From positions 620,001-684,000 of the forward strand of contig NZ_JAPNJW010000002.1 of assembly GCF_026626745.1 (NCBI RefSeq): a stretch of DNA of 64,000 bases. The letters are read 5' to 3'. The DNA is from Nannocystis sp. RBIL2 (GTDB lineage Bacteria; Myxococcota_A; Polyangia; Nannocystales; Nannocystaceae). The position numbers were made by a program, and so were the translations under genes. This document shows positions 25,144 through 33,152 of the stretch, piece after piece; position 1 is the stretch's first letter; every line of letters begins with the position of its first letter. The notes beneath the pieces are model-generated. The model was not told where the DNA came from and did not search any database. It saw only the letters and a list, made by a program, of their open reading frames with translations.

Positions 25144-26856
25144 ATGAAGCCCGACCCGTCGCCCTCGTTGCCGCAGCACGAGCCCGACCCGGCCGCGCGG
25201 CGTCGGGCGCTCCGCCTCGCGCGCGAGCGCTACACCTACGCGCGCAGCGAGGACAACCCCCTCGCGCCGATCGCCGTCGCCGGCGAGTTCCCGCCGGGCG
25301 AGCTGTACGGCCCGCGCTGGGCCCTGCCGTACCTCCCGCACCTGCTGCGCTCCGTCGCCGGCGCTCAGGGCAAGAAGCTGTGGTACCGCCTGCGCGGCGT
25401 CCTCGGCGGCGTCGACAAGCTCGCTAGCTTCCGCGGCCTGTTCAGCGAGCGCCTCGGCCTGCGCGCCCCCGCGGCGGTGACCGAGCACCAGCGCGACGGC
25501 CTGTTCGCGCGCAACCGCATCGACGGCCCCAACCCGCTGCTGCTCGCGCGGGTGCGTGACCTCGCCGACCTGCGCGCGCGCCTCCCCGTCAGCGACGACC
25601 AGCTCGCCCGCGTGCTCGGCCCCGGCGTCACTCTCGCGGGCGAGCACGCCGCCGGCAACCTGTTCATCGCCGACTTCGAGCTGCTGGCCCGCAGCCTCGG
25701 CCAGAGCGGCGCCGTCGGTCGCGACTCGCGCTGGCGCGGCAAGTACCTCCCCAGCCCGATCGCCCTGTTCTGCCAGCGGCCGGGCCGCGATCCGCAGTGC
25801 GACCTCGTGCCCGTGGCGATCCGCGTCGACCAGCCCGGCGCCGCCGATCCCAACCCCGTCTACCTGCCCGACGGCAGCGCGCGCTGGGACCTGGCCAAGA
25901 CCTACGTCGAGATCGCCGAGTTCAACCTGCAGGCGCTGTCGAGCCACATCTACCGCCATCACTACGTCGCCGAGCCGTTCGCGGTCAGCTCGCGGCGCCA
26001 GCTCGCGCCCTCGCACCCGATCCACGTGCTGCTGCGGCCGCACACCCAGCACACCATCGCGGTCAACCGGGCCGCCTTCAACCTGCTCAAAAAGCCAGGC
26101 GGCGTGTTCGCCACCCTCTACGCCGGCGAGCTCCGCGAGACCCGCAACATCATGCGCTGCAGCTACGAGCGCTGGTCGGTGCGCGAGCAGGAGCTCGAGG
26201 CCGACCTGGCCGCGCGCGGCGTCGCCGACGGCCCGCGCGAGTACCCGTGGCGTGACGACGCCCGCCTGTGGACCCCCGTCCTGCGCCGCTTCGTCGCCGA
26301 CTACGTCGCCCTCTACTACCCGAGCGACGCGGCGGTGCGCGACGACGCCGAGCTGCAGGCCTTCGTCGCCGAGCTGCAGGCCGACGACGGCGGGCGCCTG
26401 CGCGGCCTCTTGCCCGCCGGCGAGCTGGGCGGACGCGACGTCCTCGTCGACCTGCTTGCGCAGTTCCTGTTCATCGCCGGCCCCGGTCACGCCGCGGTCC
26501 ACTTCCCGCAAACCGACCACTTCACCTACGTCCCCGCCTTCCCCGGCGCCGCCTACCGGCCCCCGCCGCGCGAGGGCGAGCTCGTCGACGCCGCCCGGAT
26601 CGCCGCCACCTTGCCCCCGCTCGACGTCGGCGTCACCCAGTTCCAGAACAACCAGATGGCCTGCTACCGCTTCGATCGCTTCGGCGACTACGACCGCTAC
26701 GAGCTCGGACGCGTCGCCGCGGCCCGCCCGCTGGTCGCACGGCTGCACGCCGACCTCGCGGCGGTGGAGCAGGAGATCGAGCGTCGCAACCGCGCGCGGC
26801 CGCGGCCTTACCCGTACCTGCTGCCGCGGCTGGTCCCCAACAGCATCAACATCTGA
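25144..26856 (+). CDS. Bacterial lipoxygenase
   Basis: Lipoxygenases insert O2 into polyunsaturated fatty acids using a non-haem iron. The start MKPDPSPSLPQHEPD gives 570 residues with no PLAT domain and no obvious signal peptide. Iron ligands are visible: His268 and His273 in SSHIYRHHYVAEPF, His449 in GPGHAAVHF, and the C-terminal Ile570 (protein ends NSINI). The conserved HPIHVLLRPHTQHTIAVN segment is also present. The position usually Asn in plant enzymes (HAAVN) is His453 here, as in some animal-type enzymes. The FAD oxidase gene begins 11 bases downstream and is probably co-transcribed, which hints at an oxylipin or lipid-oxidation pathway. Confidence 0.92.
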   Translation: MKPDPSPSLPQHEPDPAARRRALRLARERYTYARSEDNPLAPIAVAGEFPPGELYGPRWALPYLPHLLRSVAGAQGKKLWYRLRGVLGGVDKLASFRGLFSERLGLRAPAAVTEHQRDGLFARNRIDGPNPLLLARVRDLADLRARLPVSDDQLARVLGPGVTLAGEHAAGNLFIADFELLARSLGQSGAVGRDSRWRGKYLPSPIALFCQRPGRDPQCDLVPVAIRVDQPGAADPNPVYLPDGSARWDLAKTYVEIAEFNLQALSSHIYRHHYVAEPFAVSSRRQLAPSHPIHVLLRPHTQHTIAVNRAAFNLLKKPGGVFATLYAGELRETRNIMRCSYERWSVREQELEADLAARGVADGPREYPWRDDARLWTPVLRRFVADYVALYYPSDAAVRDDAELQAFVAELQADDGGRLRGLLPAGELGGRDVLVDLLAQFLFIAGPGHAAVHFPQTDHFTYVPAFPGAAYRPPPREGELVDAARIAATLPPLDVGVTQFQNNQMACYRFDRFGDYDRYELGRVAAARPLVARLHADLAAVEQEIERRNRARPRPYPYLLPRLVPNSINI

Positions 26857-26867
26857 CGAGCGAACCC

Positions 26868-28211
26868 GTGGAGCTGATCGCGAACTACAAGTGGCGCAAC
26901 TGGAACGACAACCTCGGCTGCACCGCCGACCTCTATCGCCCGTGCGGCCTGCACGAGCTGCGCGAGGCGGTGCGCCGGGCGAGCCGTAAAGGCCGGATCC
27001 GTCCGCTCGGCAATTCGTGCTCGTGGAGCCCGCTGGTGCCCACCCACGGCAGCCTCATCGATCTCGGGCGGCTCCGCGGCATGCACGAGACCAGCTTCGA
27101 CGGCGCCCCCGCCATCTGCGTCGAGGCCGGCGCGACCGTGCGCGACCTCGTCAACTTCACGCAGGCCCGCGGCCTCACCCTGATCACCCCGACCATCTTC
27201 CAGGACATCTCCGTCGGCGGCGCGATCGCGGTGGCGGCTCACGGCACCGGCCTGCACACCTCGACGATGTCGGACGAGGTCGTCGCCCTCACCCTCGTCG
27301 ACGCCCGCGGCGACGTCCACCACCTCAGCGCCGCCGACGGCTCGCTGTTCGACGCCGCCCGCTGCTCGCTCGGCGCGCTCGGGGTCGTCCACGACGTCAC
27401 CATGCGCTGCTGGCCCGAGTTCCACCTCCACGTCGAGGACCGCATGATCGGCGTCGACGACGTCCTCGGCAACCTGCCCGACCTGCTGGCCACCTACGAA
27501 TTCGTCGAGCTCTACTGGTTCCCGTTCACCGACACCCTGTGGTGCAAGCTGATGCGCCGCACCGACGAGCCCGACGCCGGCGCGGGCCTGACCGACCGGC
27601 TCAAGTTCGCCTTCACCTACGCCTGCACCTTCGCCTCGTGCAACGGCCTCTTGCCGCTGCTCGGCCGCGTCGCCCCCGAGCTCACGCCCGCCTTCATGCA
27701 GCTCGCGCCGTGGCTGACGATGACCGCCGGCAGCGCAGTCGCCCCGGCCTCGCGCGCCTTCCACTACCAGCGGGCCTACCCGCGCTGCTGGGACATGTCC
27801 TACGGCGTGCCGCTGGCCGACGCCGAGGAGGCCTGGCGGCGCACGATCGGCCTCATCGAGCACCTCGCCCGCGCCGCCAGCTTCCCCGTCAACATGGTCG
27901 TGCACGCCCGCTTCATCGGCCCCAGCGCCGCCCTGCTGGCCCCCGCGCACGGCCGGGCGATCTGCGACATCGAGGTCGTCACCACCCGCTCGGCCCGCGA
28001 CGCCGACGGCTTCTACGAGCAGTGGAGCGGCGAGATGCTCGCCATCCCCGGCGCCCGCCCGCATTGGGGCAAGTACCTGCTGCACCCCCGCGCCGTCCGC
28101 GAGCGCTACCCGCAGATGGACACCTTCCTCGCCCACCGCGCCGACCTCGACCCCGACGGTATTTTTTTGAATGACTGGCTCGAGGACGCGGTGTTCCAGC
28201 TGCGCCCCTGA
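26868..28211 (+). CDS. FAD-dependent oxidase of the aldonolactone oxidase type
   Basis: GTG at 26868 gives VELIANYKWRNWNDN, 447 residues. The VAO/PCMH FAD-binding domain is shown by QDISVGGAIAVAAHGTGLH. The C-terminal part has the HWGKYLL motif and a FLNDWL ending seen in sugar-1,4-lactone oxidases (ALO/GULO). These oxidise lactones or polyols with O2. The residue that usually carries covalent FAD (His of G-x-x-H-S-W) is Cys51 here (GNSCSWSP), so covalent flavin attachment through His is not possible. It follows the lipoxygenase by 11 bases, so the true substrate may be a lipid-derived or sterol-like alcohol; that is inference. No membrane helix. Confidence 0.8.
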   Translation: MELIANYKWRNWNDNLGCTADLYRPCGLHELREAVRRASRKGRIRPLGNSCSWSPLVPTHGSLIDLGRLRGMHETSFDGAPAICVEAGATVRDLVNFTQARGLTLITPTIFQDISVGGAIAVAAHGTGLHTSTMSDEVVALTLVDARGDVHHLSAADGSLFDAARCSLGALGVVHDVTMRCWPEFHLHVEDRMIGVDDVLGNLPDLLATYEFVELYWFPFTDTLWCKLMRRTDEPDAGAGLTDRLKFAFTYACTFASCNGLLPLLGRVAPELTPAFMQLAPWLTMTAGSAVAPASRAFHYQRAYPRCWDMSYGVPLADAEEAWRRTIGLIEHLARAASFPVNMVVHARFIGPSAALLAPAHGRAICDIEVVTTRSARDADGFYEQWSGEMLAIPGARPHWGKYLLHPRAVRERYPQMDTFLAHRADLDPDGIFLNDWLEDAVFQLRP

Positions 28212-28297
28212 GCGAGATGACATGTTTTCAAGGACATGCGCGATCGGGCATGCTCTCCCGGCCATGCCCGATCGAGCCTGTCCCTCCGGGCAGGCTC
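28204..28297. repeat. 14-bp periodic array, 7 units, between convergent genes
   Basis: Cores CCTG 28207, CATG 28221, CATG 28235, CATG 28249, CATG 28263, CCTG 28277 and CAGG 28291 are exactly 14 bases apart. It covers the stop codon of the FAD oxidase gene and reaches the stop codon of the opposing phosphatase gene, so the whole intergenic space is array. Confidence 0.92.
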
Positions 28298-28946
28298 AGC
28301 CGACCACCGCGCGCACCAGCCGCGGCAGCTCGAGCGGCGTCCCTGCCCGGTGATCGGGCGTCTCGGCGCCCGGATCGGCCGCGTAGCCCCACGCGCACCA
28401 GATCGTCGTCGCCCCGAACGCGCGCCCGCACTTCACGTCGGCGGCCGAGTCGCCGATCATCAGCGCCGAGCCGGTGCGGCCGACGCGGCGGCTGGCCTCG
28501 GCCAGGACCCGCGGGCTCGGCTTGCTCTCGGGCAGCGTGTCGCCGCCGATCACCGCCGAGAACAGGCGCCCGACCCCGAGCGCCTCGAGCAGCGCCGCGC
28601 TCAGCCGCTCGGGCTTGTTGGTCACGCAGGCCAGGCTGCCGAGCGCCGCCAGCTCGACCAGCGCGTCGCCCATCCCCGCGTACAGCCGGGTGGTGACGGC
28701 GATGTGCGCCAGGTAGTCGGCCTCGTAGGCCGCACGCACGTCGTCCACCGTCCCGCCCGCGCCCACATAGTCGGCGAAGCACTGGCGGTACAGGTGGTCC
28801 ATCCCCGCGTTGACGTACGGGCGCCAGGTCTCGCCTGGCTGTTCGGACAGGCCGAAGCTGGACCGCACGCGCAGCACCGCCGCGACCATGTCGTCGCGGC
28901 TGTCCTCTAGCGTGCCGTCGAGGTCGAGGGCGATCAGGTGGCTCAC
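28296..28946 (-). CDS. HAD-family phosphatase (phosphoglycolate-phosphatase-like)
   Basis: GTG at 28946 gives VSHLIALDLDGTLEDSRD, 216 residues; its first bases overlap the stop of the cupin gene (GTGA), indicating coupling. HAD motifs: DLDGT (nucleophile and acid Asp), VTNKP (motif II), the Lys of ESKPSPRVL (motif III), and MIGDSAADVKCGRAFG (motif IV). A helical cap between motifs I and II makes it a class C1 enzyme of the Gph type. The substrate is not determined. Pairing with a cupin recalls methionine-salvage enzymes, but the evidence is too thin to name it so. Confidence 0.88.
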   Translation of the reverse strand: MSHLIALDLDGTLEDSRDDMVAAVLRVRSSFGLSEQPGETWRPYVNAGMDHLYRQCFADYVGAGGTVDDVRAAYEADYLAHIAVTTRLYAGMGDALVELAALGSLACVTNKPERLSAALLEALGVGRLFSAVIGGDTLPESKPSPRVLAEASRRVGRTGSALMIGDSAADVKCGRAFGATTIWCAWGYAADPGAETPDHRAGTPLELPRLVRAVVG

Positions 28947-29350
28947 GACTCGCTCTCCTTGGCCAGGGCCTCGACGCTGCCGCGGCCGTCGCCGTGCTCG
29001 GTCACGTGGCGCTCGCCGCTGCGCGAGCCCTTGTAGGCCGAGAACGTGCGCCCGTTGTGGCTGCGGACCTCGTGCTGCACCCCCGACGGGATGATGAGGA
29101 TGTCGCCCGCCTCGAGCGTCACCGGCCCCTCGTCGAAGTGGAACGTCGTCACTCCGGTGACTGCCCCGCGGATCTCCTCCTCGTCGTGCGCGTGGCGGCT
29201 GCGGAAGAACCACGCCGGCACCGTCTGGAGGTCGTAGCTGCGGAACCCGAACCGGGCCATCTCGGCCGCCACCGACTCGGCCGTCGGCTCGACGTTGTGC
29301 GGCCACTTGTACACTGTCACGCCGTTGGGGAGCCTCTGCGTCGGTTGCAT
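28943..29350 (-). CDS. Cupin-domain protein
   Basis: A 135-residue protein starting MQPTQRLPNGVTVYKW. Residues about 55-100 form a cupin: RSRHAHDEEEIRGAVTG is the HxHx4Ex6G-like metal motif, and IPSGVQHEV is the second motif with a His. The layout is close to acireductone dioxygenase-type cupins, although the motif spacing differs slightly. It overlaps the phosphatase gene start by 4 bases, so both are made together. Possible role: a small metal-dependent dioxygenase or isomerase. An alternative upstream start (MRIGAMQ) exists. Confidence 0.78.
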   Translation of the reverse strand: MQPTQRLPNGVTVYKWPHNVEPTAESVAAEMARFGFRSYDLQTVPAWFFRSRHAHDEEEIRGAVTGVTTFHFDEGPVTLEAGDILIIPSGVQHEVRSHNGRTFSAYKGSRSGERHVTEHGDGRGSVEALAKESES

Positions 29351-29474
29351 CGCGCCGATCCGTAGCGCGAACCACCGCCCCTGCGCAACCGCGGCGCGCG
29401 AGCGAGCCTGGGCCCGCTCGGGGCGCGCCCACAGACGCGGCCGACGAGGCTGCGAGCGGCGCGAGCAGCGGGGC

Positions 29475-30599
29475 TCACTGACACGTGGCGCCGAACACCT
29501 GCCCGCTATCGAGGTCGACCTCGGGGCCGACGCACTGCTCGCCGGGGCTGCAGTCGCCGTCCGCCCCGCACTCGCCGCAGGCCCCGAACTGCAGCAGGCC
29601 CATGACGGACGCCGAGCCGCAGTGTCCCGACGCGCAGGCCGCGTCGTTCTGGCAGCCGAAGCCGTCGGGCACCGAGCCCTGGGCGACGCAGTCGAACCGG
29701 CCGCCGAAGTTGGCGAGGTCGTACTTGGGCGCGCATACCGGCGTCTGGCCGCCGCAGTCGGCGTTCGTCTCGCACTCGCCGCAGGTCGAGACCGTGATGA
29801 TGCCCGGGACCTCGTAGAGCGTCCCGCACACGTCGTTGCTCGCATCGGAGCAGACCGCGTCCGACTGGCAGCCGTCGCCGGGGCCGCCGTCGTTGCACGC
29901 CGCGCCGACGCCGGCCAACGGATTGGCCACCGTGCAGCCGCCGCCGTCGCAGTCGGCGTCGACCAGGCACTCGCTGCAGAAGCCGCCCAGCACCGGCACG
30001 ACGAAGCACTTGCCCGAGCTGCAGCCGCAGCCGCTGCTGTCGGTGCAGGCCCCGTCCTGGGGGTGACCCGGCTCGTCGGTGCACGGGCCGACGTCGGTGG
30101 TCATCGGCCCGCCCGACGGGTCGCTGTCGGAGCCCTGGGTCGTCGTCGCCCAACCGGTGGTCGGCTCGCCGGTCGTGCCGACCCCGCCGCCGCCGCAGGC
30201 CGGCTCCTCCGGGTACAGCATGCCGAAGGTGTTCAGGCTCGACGCGCAGCTGTCGATGCAGCCCTGCGCCACCTCCGGGGAGCTCTGCCAGTAGGTGCCG
30301 GCCGGGCCGAACGTCGACTCGGCGGTGGGCAGCGCGTCGGGCGAGACGACCGCGACGCACTCCAGATACTGCTCGCACGACCCGTGGCTCTGCCCGCCCG
30401 TGTCGGTCCCGCTGCTCGTGCCCCCGTCGGTCGGATCGCCGCTCGGGCCCCCGCTCGGCCCCCCGCTCGGCCCGCCCGTCGGCCCGTTCGAAGCTCCGGT
30501 GGCAGAGTCGAGCGGGTCCCGATCGGAGCCGCAGGCCGCCAGCCAGAGCGCGGAGACGACAGAAAACGTCGACACATGGCGAGCGACCGCGACTACCAT
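29475..30599 (-). CDS. Cys-rich lipoprotein
   Basis: Start MVVAVARHVSTFSVVSALWLAACGS with lipobox LAAC. A Gly/Pro/Ser-rich linker (GGPSGGPSGGPSGDPTDG) follows, then a Cys-rich region to residue 374 with many C-x2-C-x-DC-type knots (GFCSECLVDADCDGGGC, STCGECETNADCGGQTP, FGACGECGADGDCSPGEQC). These repeats are about 60-80 residues apart and probably disulphide-bonded. It resembles the large family of myxobacterial Dickkopf-like or EGF-like Cys-rich surface lipoproteins. Function is unknown. Divergent from the mevalonate operon across 568 bases. Confidence 0.8.
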   Translation of the reverse strand: MVVAVARHVSTFSVVSALWLAACGSDRDPLDSATGASNGPTGGPSGGPSGGPSGDPTDGGTSSGTDTGGQSHGSCEQYLECVAVVSPDALPTAESTFGPAGTYWQSSPEVAQGCIDSCASSLNTFGMLYPEEPACGGGGVGTTGEPTTGWATTTQGSDSDPSGGPMTTDVGPCTDEPGHPQDGACTDSSGCGCSSGKCFVVPVLGGFCSECLVDADCDGGGCTVANPLAGVGAACNDGGPGDGCQSDAVCSDASNDVCGTLYEVPGIITVSTCGECETNADCGGQTPVCAPKYDLANFGGRFDCVAQGSVPDGFGCQNDAACASGHCGSASVMGLLQFGACGECGADGDCSPGEQCVGPEVDLDSGQVFGATCQ

Positions 30600-31167
30600 G
30601 CGAGGAGCTCTATCAGAGCCGCGAATACCCCGCAAGCGCGGCTTCAGGAACGACGCGCCGGCGAGGGCGATGCTGGCCGCACACGGCGGTCGAATTCCTG
30701 TCCCAAGGGACAGCTCGCTCGTCACGCCCCGAGACGTCGACGTCAGCCCATGCGAGGCGAGGTCGTCGGCCATATCGGCGGCCTCGATCGCCACGCCTCT
30801 CGTGCGCAGCGTAGGTCGGCCCGCTTCGAGGTGAGGTCGACGGCCACATCCGCGGCTCGAACGTCGCGGCTCTCGAGGCACCCTCGAGCGCCACGCACCA
30901 TCACCCGCCACGACCATCATCGACCTGACCGATCGGTCATGCCCGATCCGACATGTCCTGAAAACGCAGTTCGACGGTTGTTCGCGCGCATGCGGGCGGG
31001 CTGCGGGATCACCCGAAGGAGGCCGGCCCTGTGCTGCGGATCACGGGTCCGGGCGGCGCCGGCGCCCGTCCTGCGCGACATTCGGCCGCGCGAACGAGTT
31101 TCCGCACGGGCCGGCGCGCGGCGGAGCGGGCGGCCTCCTGGGGCTAGCAGCTACATTGCCGGGGCTC
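30600..31167. other. 568-bp intergenic region upstream of mevalonate operon
   Basis: No convincing gene. It contains an inverted 14-bp pair (cores 30697 CCTG, 30711 CAGC), an imperfect direct repeat (30751-30803 and 30829-30877, sharing GAGGYGAGGTCGWCGGCCAY) and a three-unit 14-bp run. The promoter of the mevalonate genes should lie here; I see no clear -35/-10 pair. Confidence 0.6.
30921..30958. repeat. 14-bp periodic run, 3 units
   Basis: Cores CCTG 30924, CATG 30938 and CATG 30952 are exactly 14 bases apart, followed by a slightly out-of-phase CAGT at 30967. Located about 210 bases upstream of the isomerase gene. Confidence 0.7.
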
Positions 31168-32232
31168 ATGGCCGACCGCCTCGACATCTCGCAGCGCAAG
31201 AAGGACCACCTCGCCCTGTGCGCCGGCGACAACGTCGGATTCCGCGACAAGACCAGCCTCCTGGAGCAGGTCGAGCTGGTCCACGACGCCTTGCCCGAGT
31301 TCCACCTCGACGACGTCGACCCGAGCGTCGAGCTCCTGGGCAAGCGCCTGCGCGCGCCCGTCGTCATCGCCGCGATGACCGGCGGCACCGACGAGGCCGC
31401 GGTCATCAACCAGGACCTCGCGCGCGCCGCCGACCAGCTCGGCCTCGGCTTCGGCCTCGGCAGCCAGCGGGCCATGTTCGTCCGCCCGCACACGGCGCAC
31501 ACCTTCAAGGTCCGCGAGCACGCCCCCAACGTCCTCTTGCTCGGCAACCTCGGCATCGTCCAGGCTCGCAGCATGACCACCGCCGAGATCGCGACCCTGT
31601 GCCGCGACACCGGCGCCGACGCCCTCTGCATCCACCTCAACCCGGCCATGGAAATCGTCCAGCCGGGCGGTGATCGCGACTTCTCGAACGGCCTCGACAC
31701 CCTGCGCCGCCTCGTCGAGGAGCTGCACATCCCGATCGTCGTCAAGGAGACCGGCTGCGGCCTGTCACGCGGCGTCGCCGAGCGGGTCCGCAGCGTCGGC
31801 GTCGAGCACCTCGACGTCAGCGGCTCGGGCGGCACCAGCTGGGTCGCCGTCGAGGCCCACCGCGCGGTCGACCCCGACGAGCGGGCCCTCGCCGACGAGC
31901 TGTGGGACTGGGGCATCCCCACCGCCGCCAGCGTCTTGCAGGTCCAGGGCCTCGGCTTCCGCGGCGTCGTCGCCACCGGCGGCCTGCGCACCGGCAGCGA
32001 CGTCGCCCGCGCAGTCGCCCTCGGCGCCACCGCCGGCGGCCTCGCGGCCCCGGTGCTCAAGGCCCACCGCGCCGGCGGCTTCGACGGCGTGGTCGCCTTC
32101 CTCCGCCGGGTCGTCCTCACCGTCCGCAGCATCATGCTCCTCACCGGCTCGCGCACCGTCGCCGACCTGCAGCGCGCCCCGCGGGTGCTCGGGCCCACCC
32201 TCGCCCGCTGGGTCCCGGAGCCGCGGCGATGA
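31168..32232 (+). CDS. fni: Type 2 isopentenyl-diphosphate delta-isomerase
   Basis: This FMN- and NADPH-dependent enzyme interconverts isopentenyl and dimethylallyl diphosphate. The start MADRLDISQRKKDHL is followed by APVVIAAMTGGTDEAAVIN, GLGSQRAMF, QPGGDRDFSNGL (the family's catalytic Gln region), KETGCGLS and GSGGTSWVAVE, all diagnostic of the type 2 family. Length 354 is normal. An alternative start at 31156 adds MPGL. Its stop codon overlaps the next start (ATGA), making it the first gene of a translationally coupled mevalonate operon. Confidence 0.95.
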   Translation: MADRLDISQRKKDHLALCAGDNVGFRDKTSLLEQVELVHDALPEFHLDDVDPSVELLGKRLRAPVVIAAMTGGTDEAAVINQDLARAADQLGLGFGLGSQRAMFVRPHTAHTFKVREHAPNVLLLGNLGIVQARSMTTAEIATLCRDTGADALCIHLNPAMEIVQPGGDRDFSNGLDTLRRLVEELHIPIVVKETGCGLSRGVAERVRSVGVEHLDVSGSGGTSWVAVEAHRAVDPDERALADELWDWGIPTAASVLQVQGLGFRGVVATGGLRTGSDVARAVALGATAGGLAAPVLKAHRAGGFDGVVAFLRRVVLTVRSIMLLTGSRTVADLQRAPRVLGPTLARWVPEPRR

Positions 32233-33152
32233 CCATCCCGCTGCACCCGCGCGCCGAGGCGCACGGCAAGGTCATCGTCCTCGGCGAGCACGCCGTCGTC
32301 TACGGCTACCCCGCCGTCGCCGCCGGCCTGCCGCAGGGCATCGTCCTCGAGGCCCAGCCGCGGCCCGACCCGCGCCTGCCCGTCACCCTCATCATCCCCG
32401 CCTGGGACCTCGACCTCGAGCTGCACCCCGGCAGCGATCATCCGGTCGCGCGCGCCTGCCTCGAGGTCCTCGCCCACTGCGACGGCCCCGTCACCGGCTG
32501 GGCGATCCGTGGCAGCAGCGCCTTGCCCTCGCGCGCCGGCCTCGGCTCCTCCGCCGCGCTCACAGTGGCTCTCGCCCGCCTGGTCTATGGGCCAGACGCG
32601 AGCATCGACGACGTCGTCGCCGCCTCGCTGGCCGGCGAGCGCGTGTTCCACGGCGAGCCCTCGGGCCTCGACAGCCGCGTCGCCGCGCAAGGCGGCGTCC
32701 TCCGTTACGTCCGCGGCGAGCCCCCGCGCACGATCAACCCCGGCGCCCCGCTGCCGCTGTGCATCATCCCCAGCGGCATCCCGCGCAGCACCGCCGATCA
32801 GGTCGCGCGCTGCCGCAGCCGCCTCGAGCACCTGCCGAGCGTCGTCCGTCCGGTCCTGATCGCCGTCGGGCAGGCCGTCGAGTCGGGCATCCACGCCATC
32901 GAGCACGGCGACCTCGACACCCTCGGCGTCCTCTTCGACGTCGCCCACGGCCTGCTCGGCGCGCTCGACGTCTCCTCGCCCGCGCTCGACCGCATGGCCG
33001 CCGACGCGCGGGCCGCCGGCGCGCGCGGGGCCAAGCTCACTGGGGCCGGCCGCGGCGGCTGCCTGCTCGCCCTCGTCGGCGACGCCCCCGAAACACTCAC
33101 CGCCGCCTTCCCCAACCTTCGCCCGCTGTTCGTCGAGGTCGCCGCGTCATGA
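32229..33152 (+). CDS. mvk: Mevalonate kinase
   Basis: A GHMP kinase that phosphorylates mevalonate with ATP. The start MTIPLHPRAEAHGKVIVLGE contains GKVIVLGEHAVVYGYPAV, the mevalonate-kinase substrate motif. The ATP loop is PSRAGLGSSAALTVA, EPSGLDSRVAAQGG carries the catalytic Asp, and TGAGRGGCLLALV is motif 3. Length 307 is typical of bacterial forms. The start overlaps the isomerase stop by 4 bases, and the stop overlaps the decarboxylase start. Confidence 0.93.
   Translation: MTIPLHPRAEAHGKVIVLGEHAVVYGYPAVAAGLPQGIVLEAQPRPDPRLPVTLIIPAWDLDLELHPGSDHPVARACLEVLAHCDGPVTGWAIRGSSALPSRAGLGSSAALTVALARLVYGPDASIDDVVAASLAGERVFHGEPSGLDSRVAAQGGVLRYVRGEPPRTINPGAPLPLCIIPSGIPRSTADQVARCRSRLEHLPSVVRPVLIAVGQAVESGIHAIEHGDLDTLGVLFDVAHGLLGALDVSSPALDRMAADARAAGARGAKLTGAGRGGCLLALVGDAPETLTAAFPNLRPLFVEVAAS

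Noticed and set aside
28943..29350. Calling the cupin plus HAD phosphatase a methionine-salvage pair (mtnD/mtnC)
   Set aside because: The HAD protein has the Gph-type cap and motifs, not those of enolase-phosphatase, and the cupin ligand spacing is not decisive.
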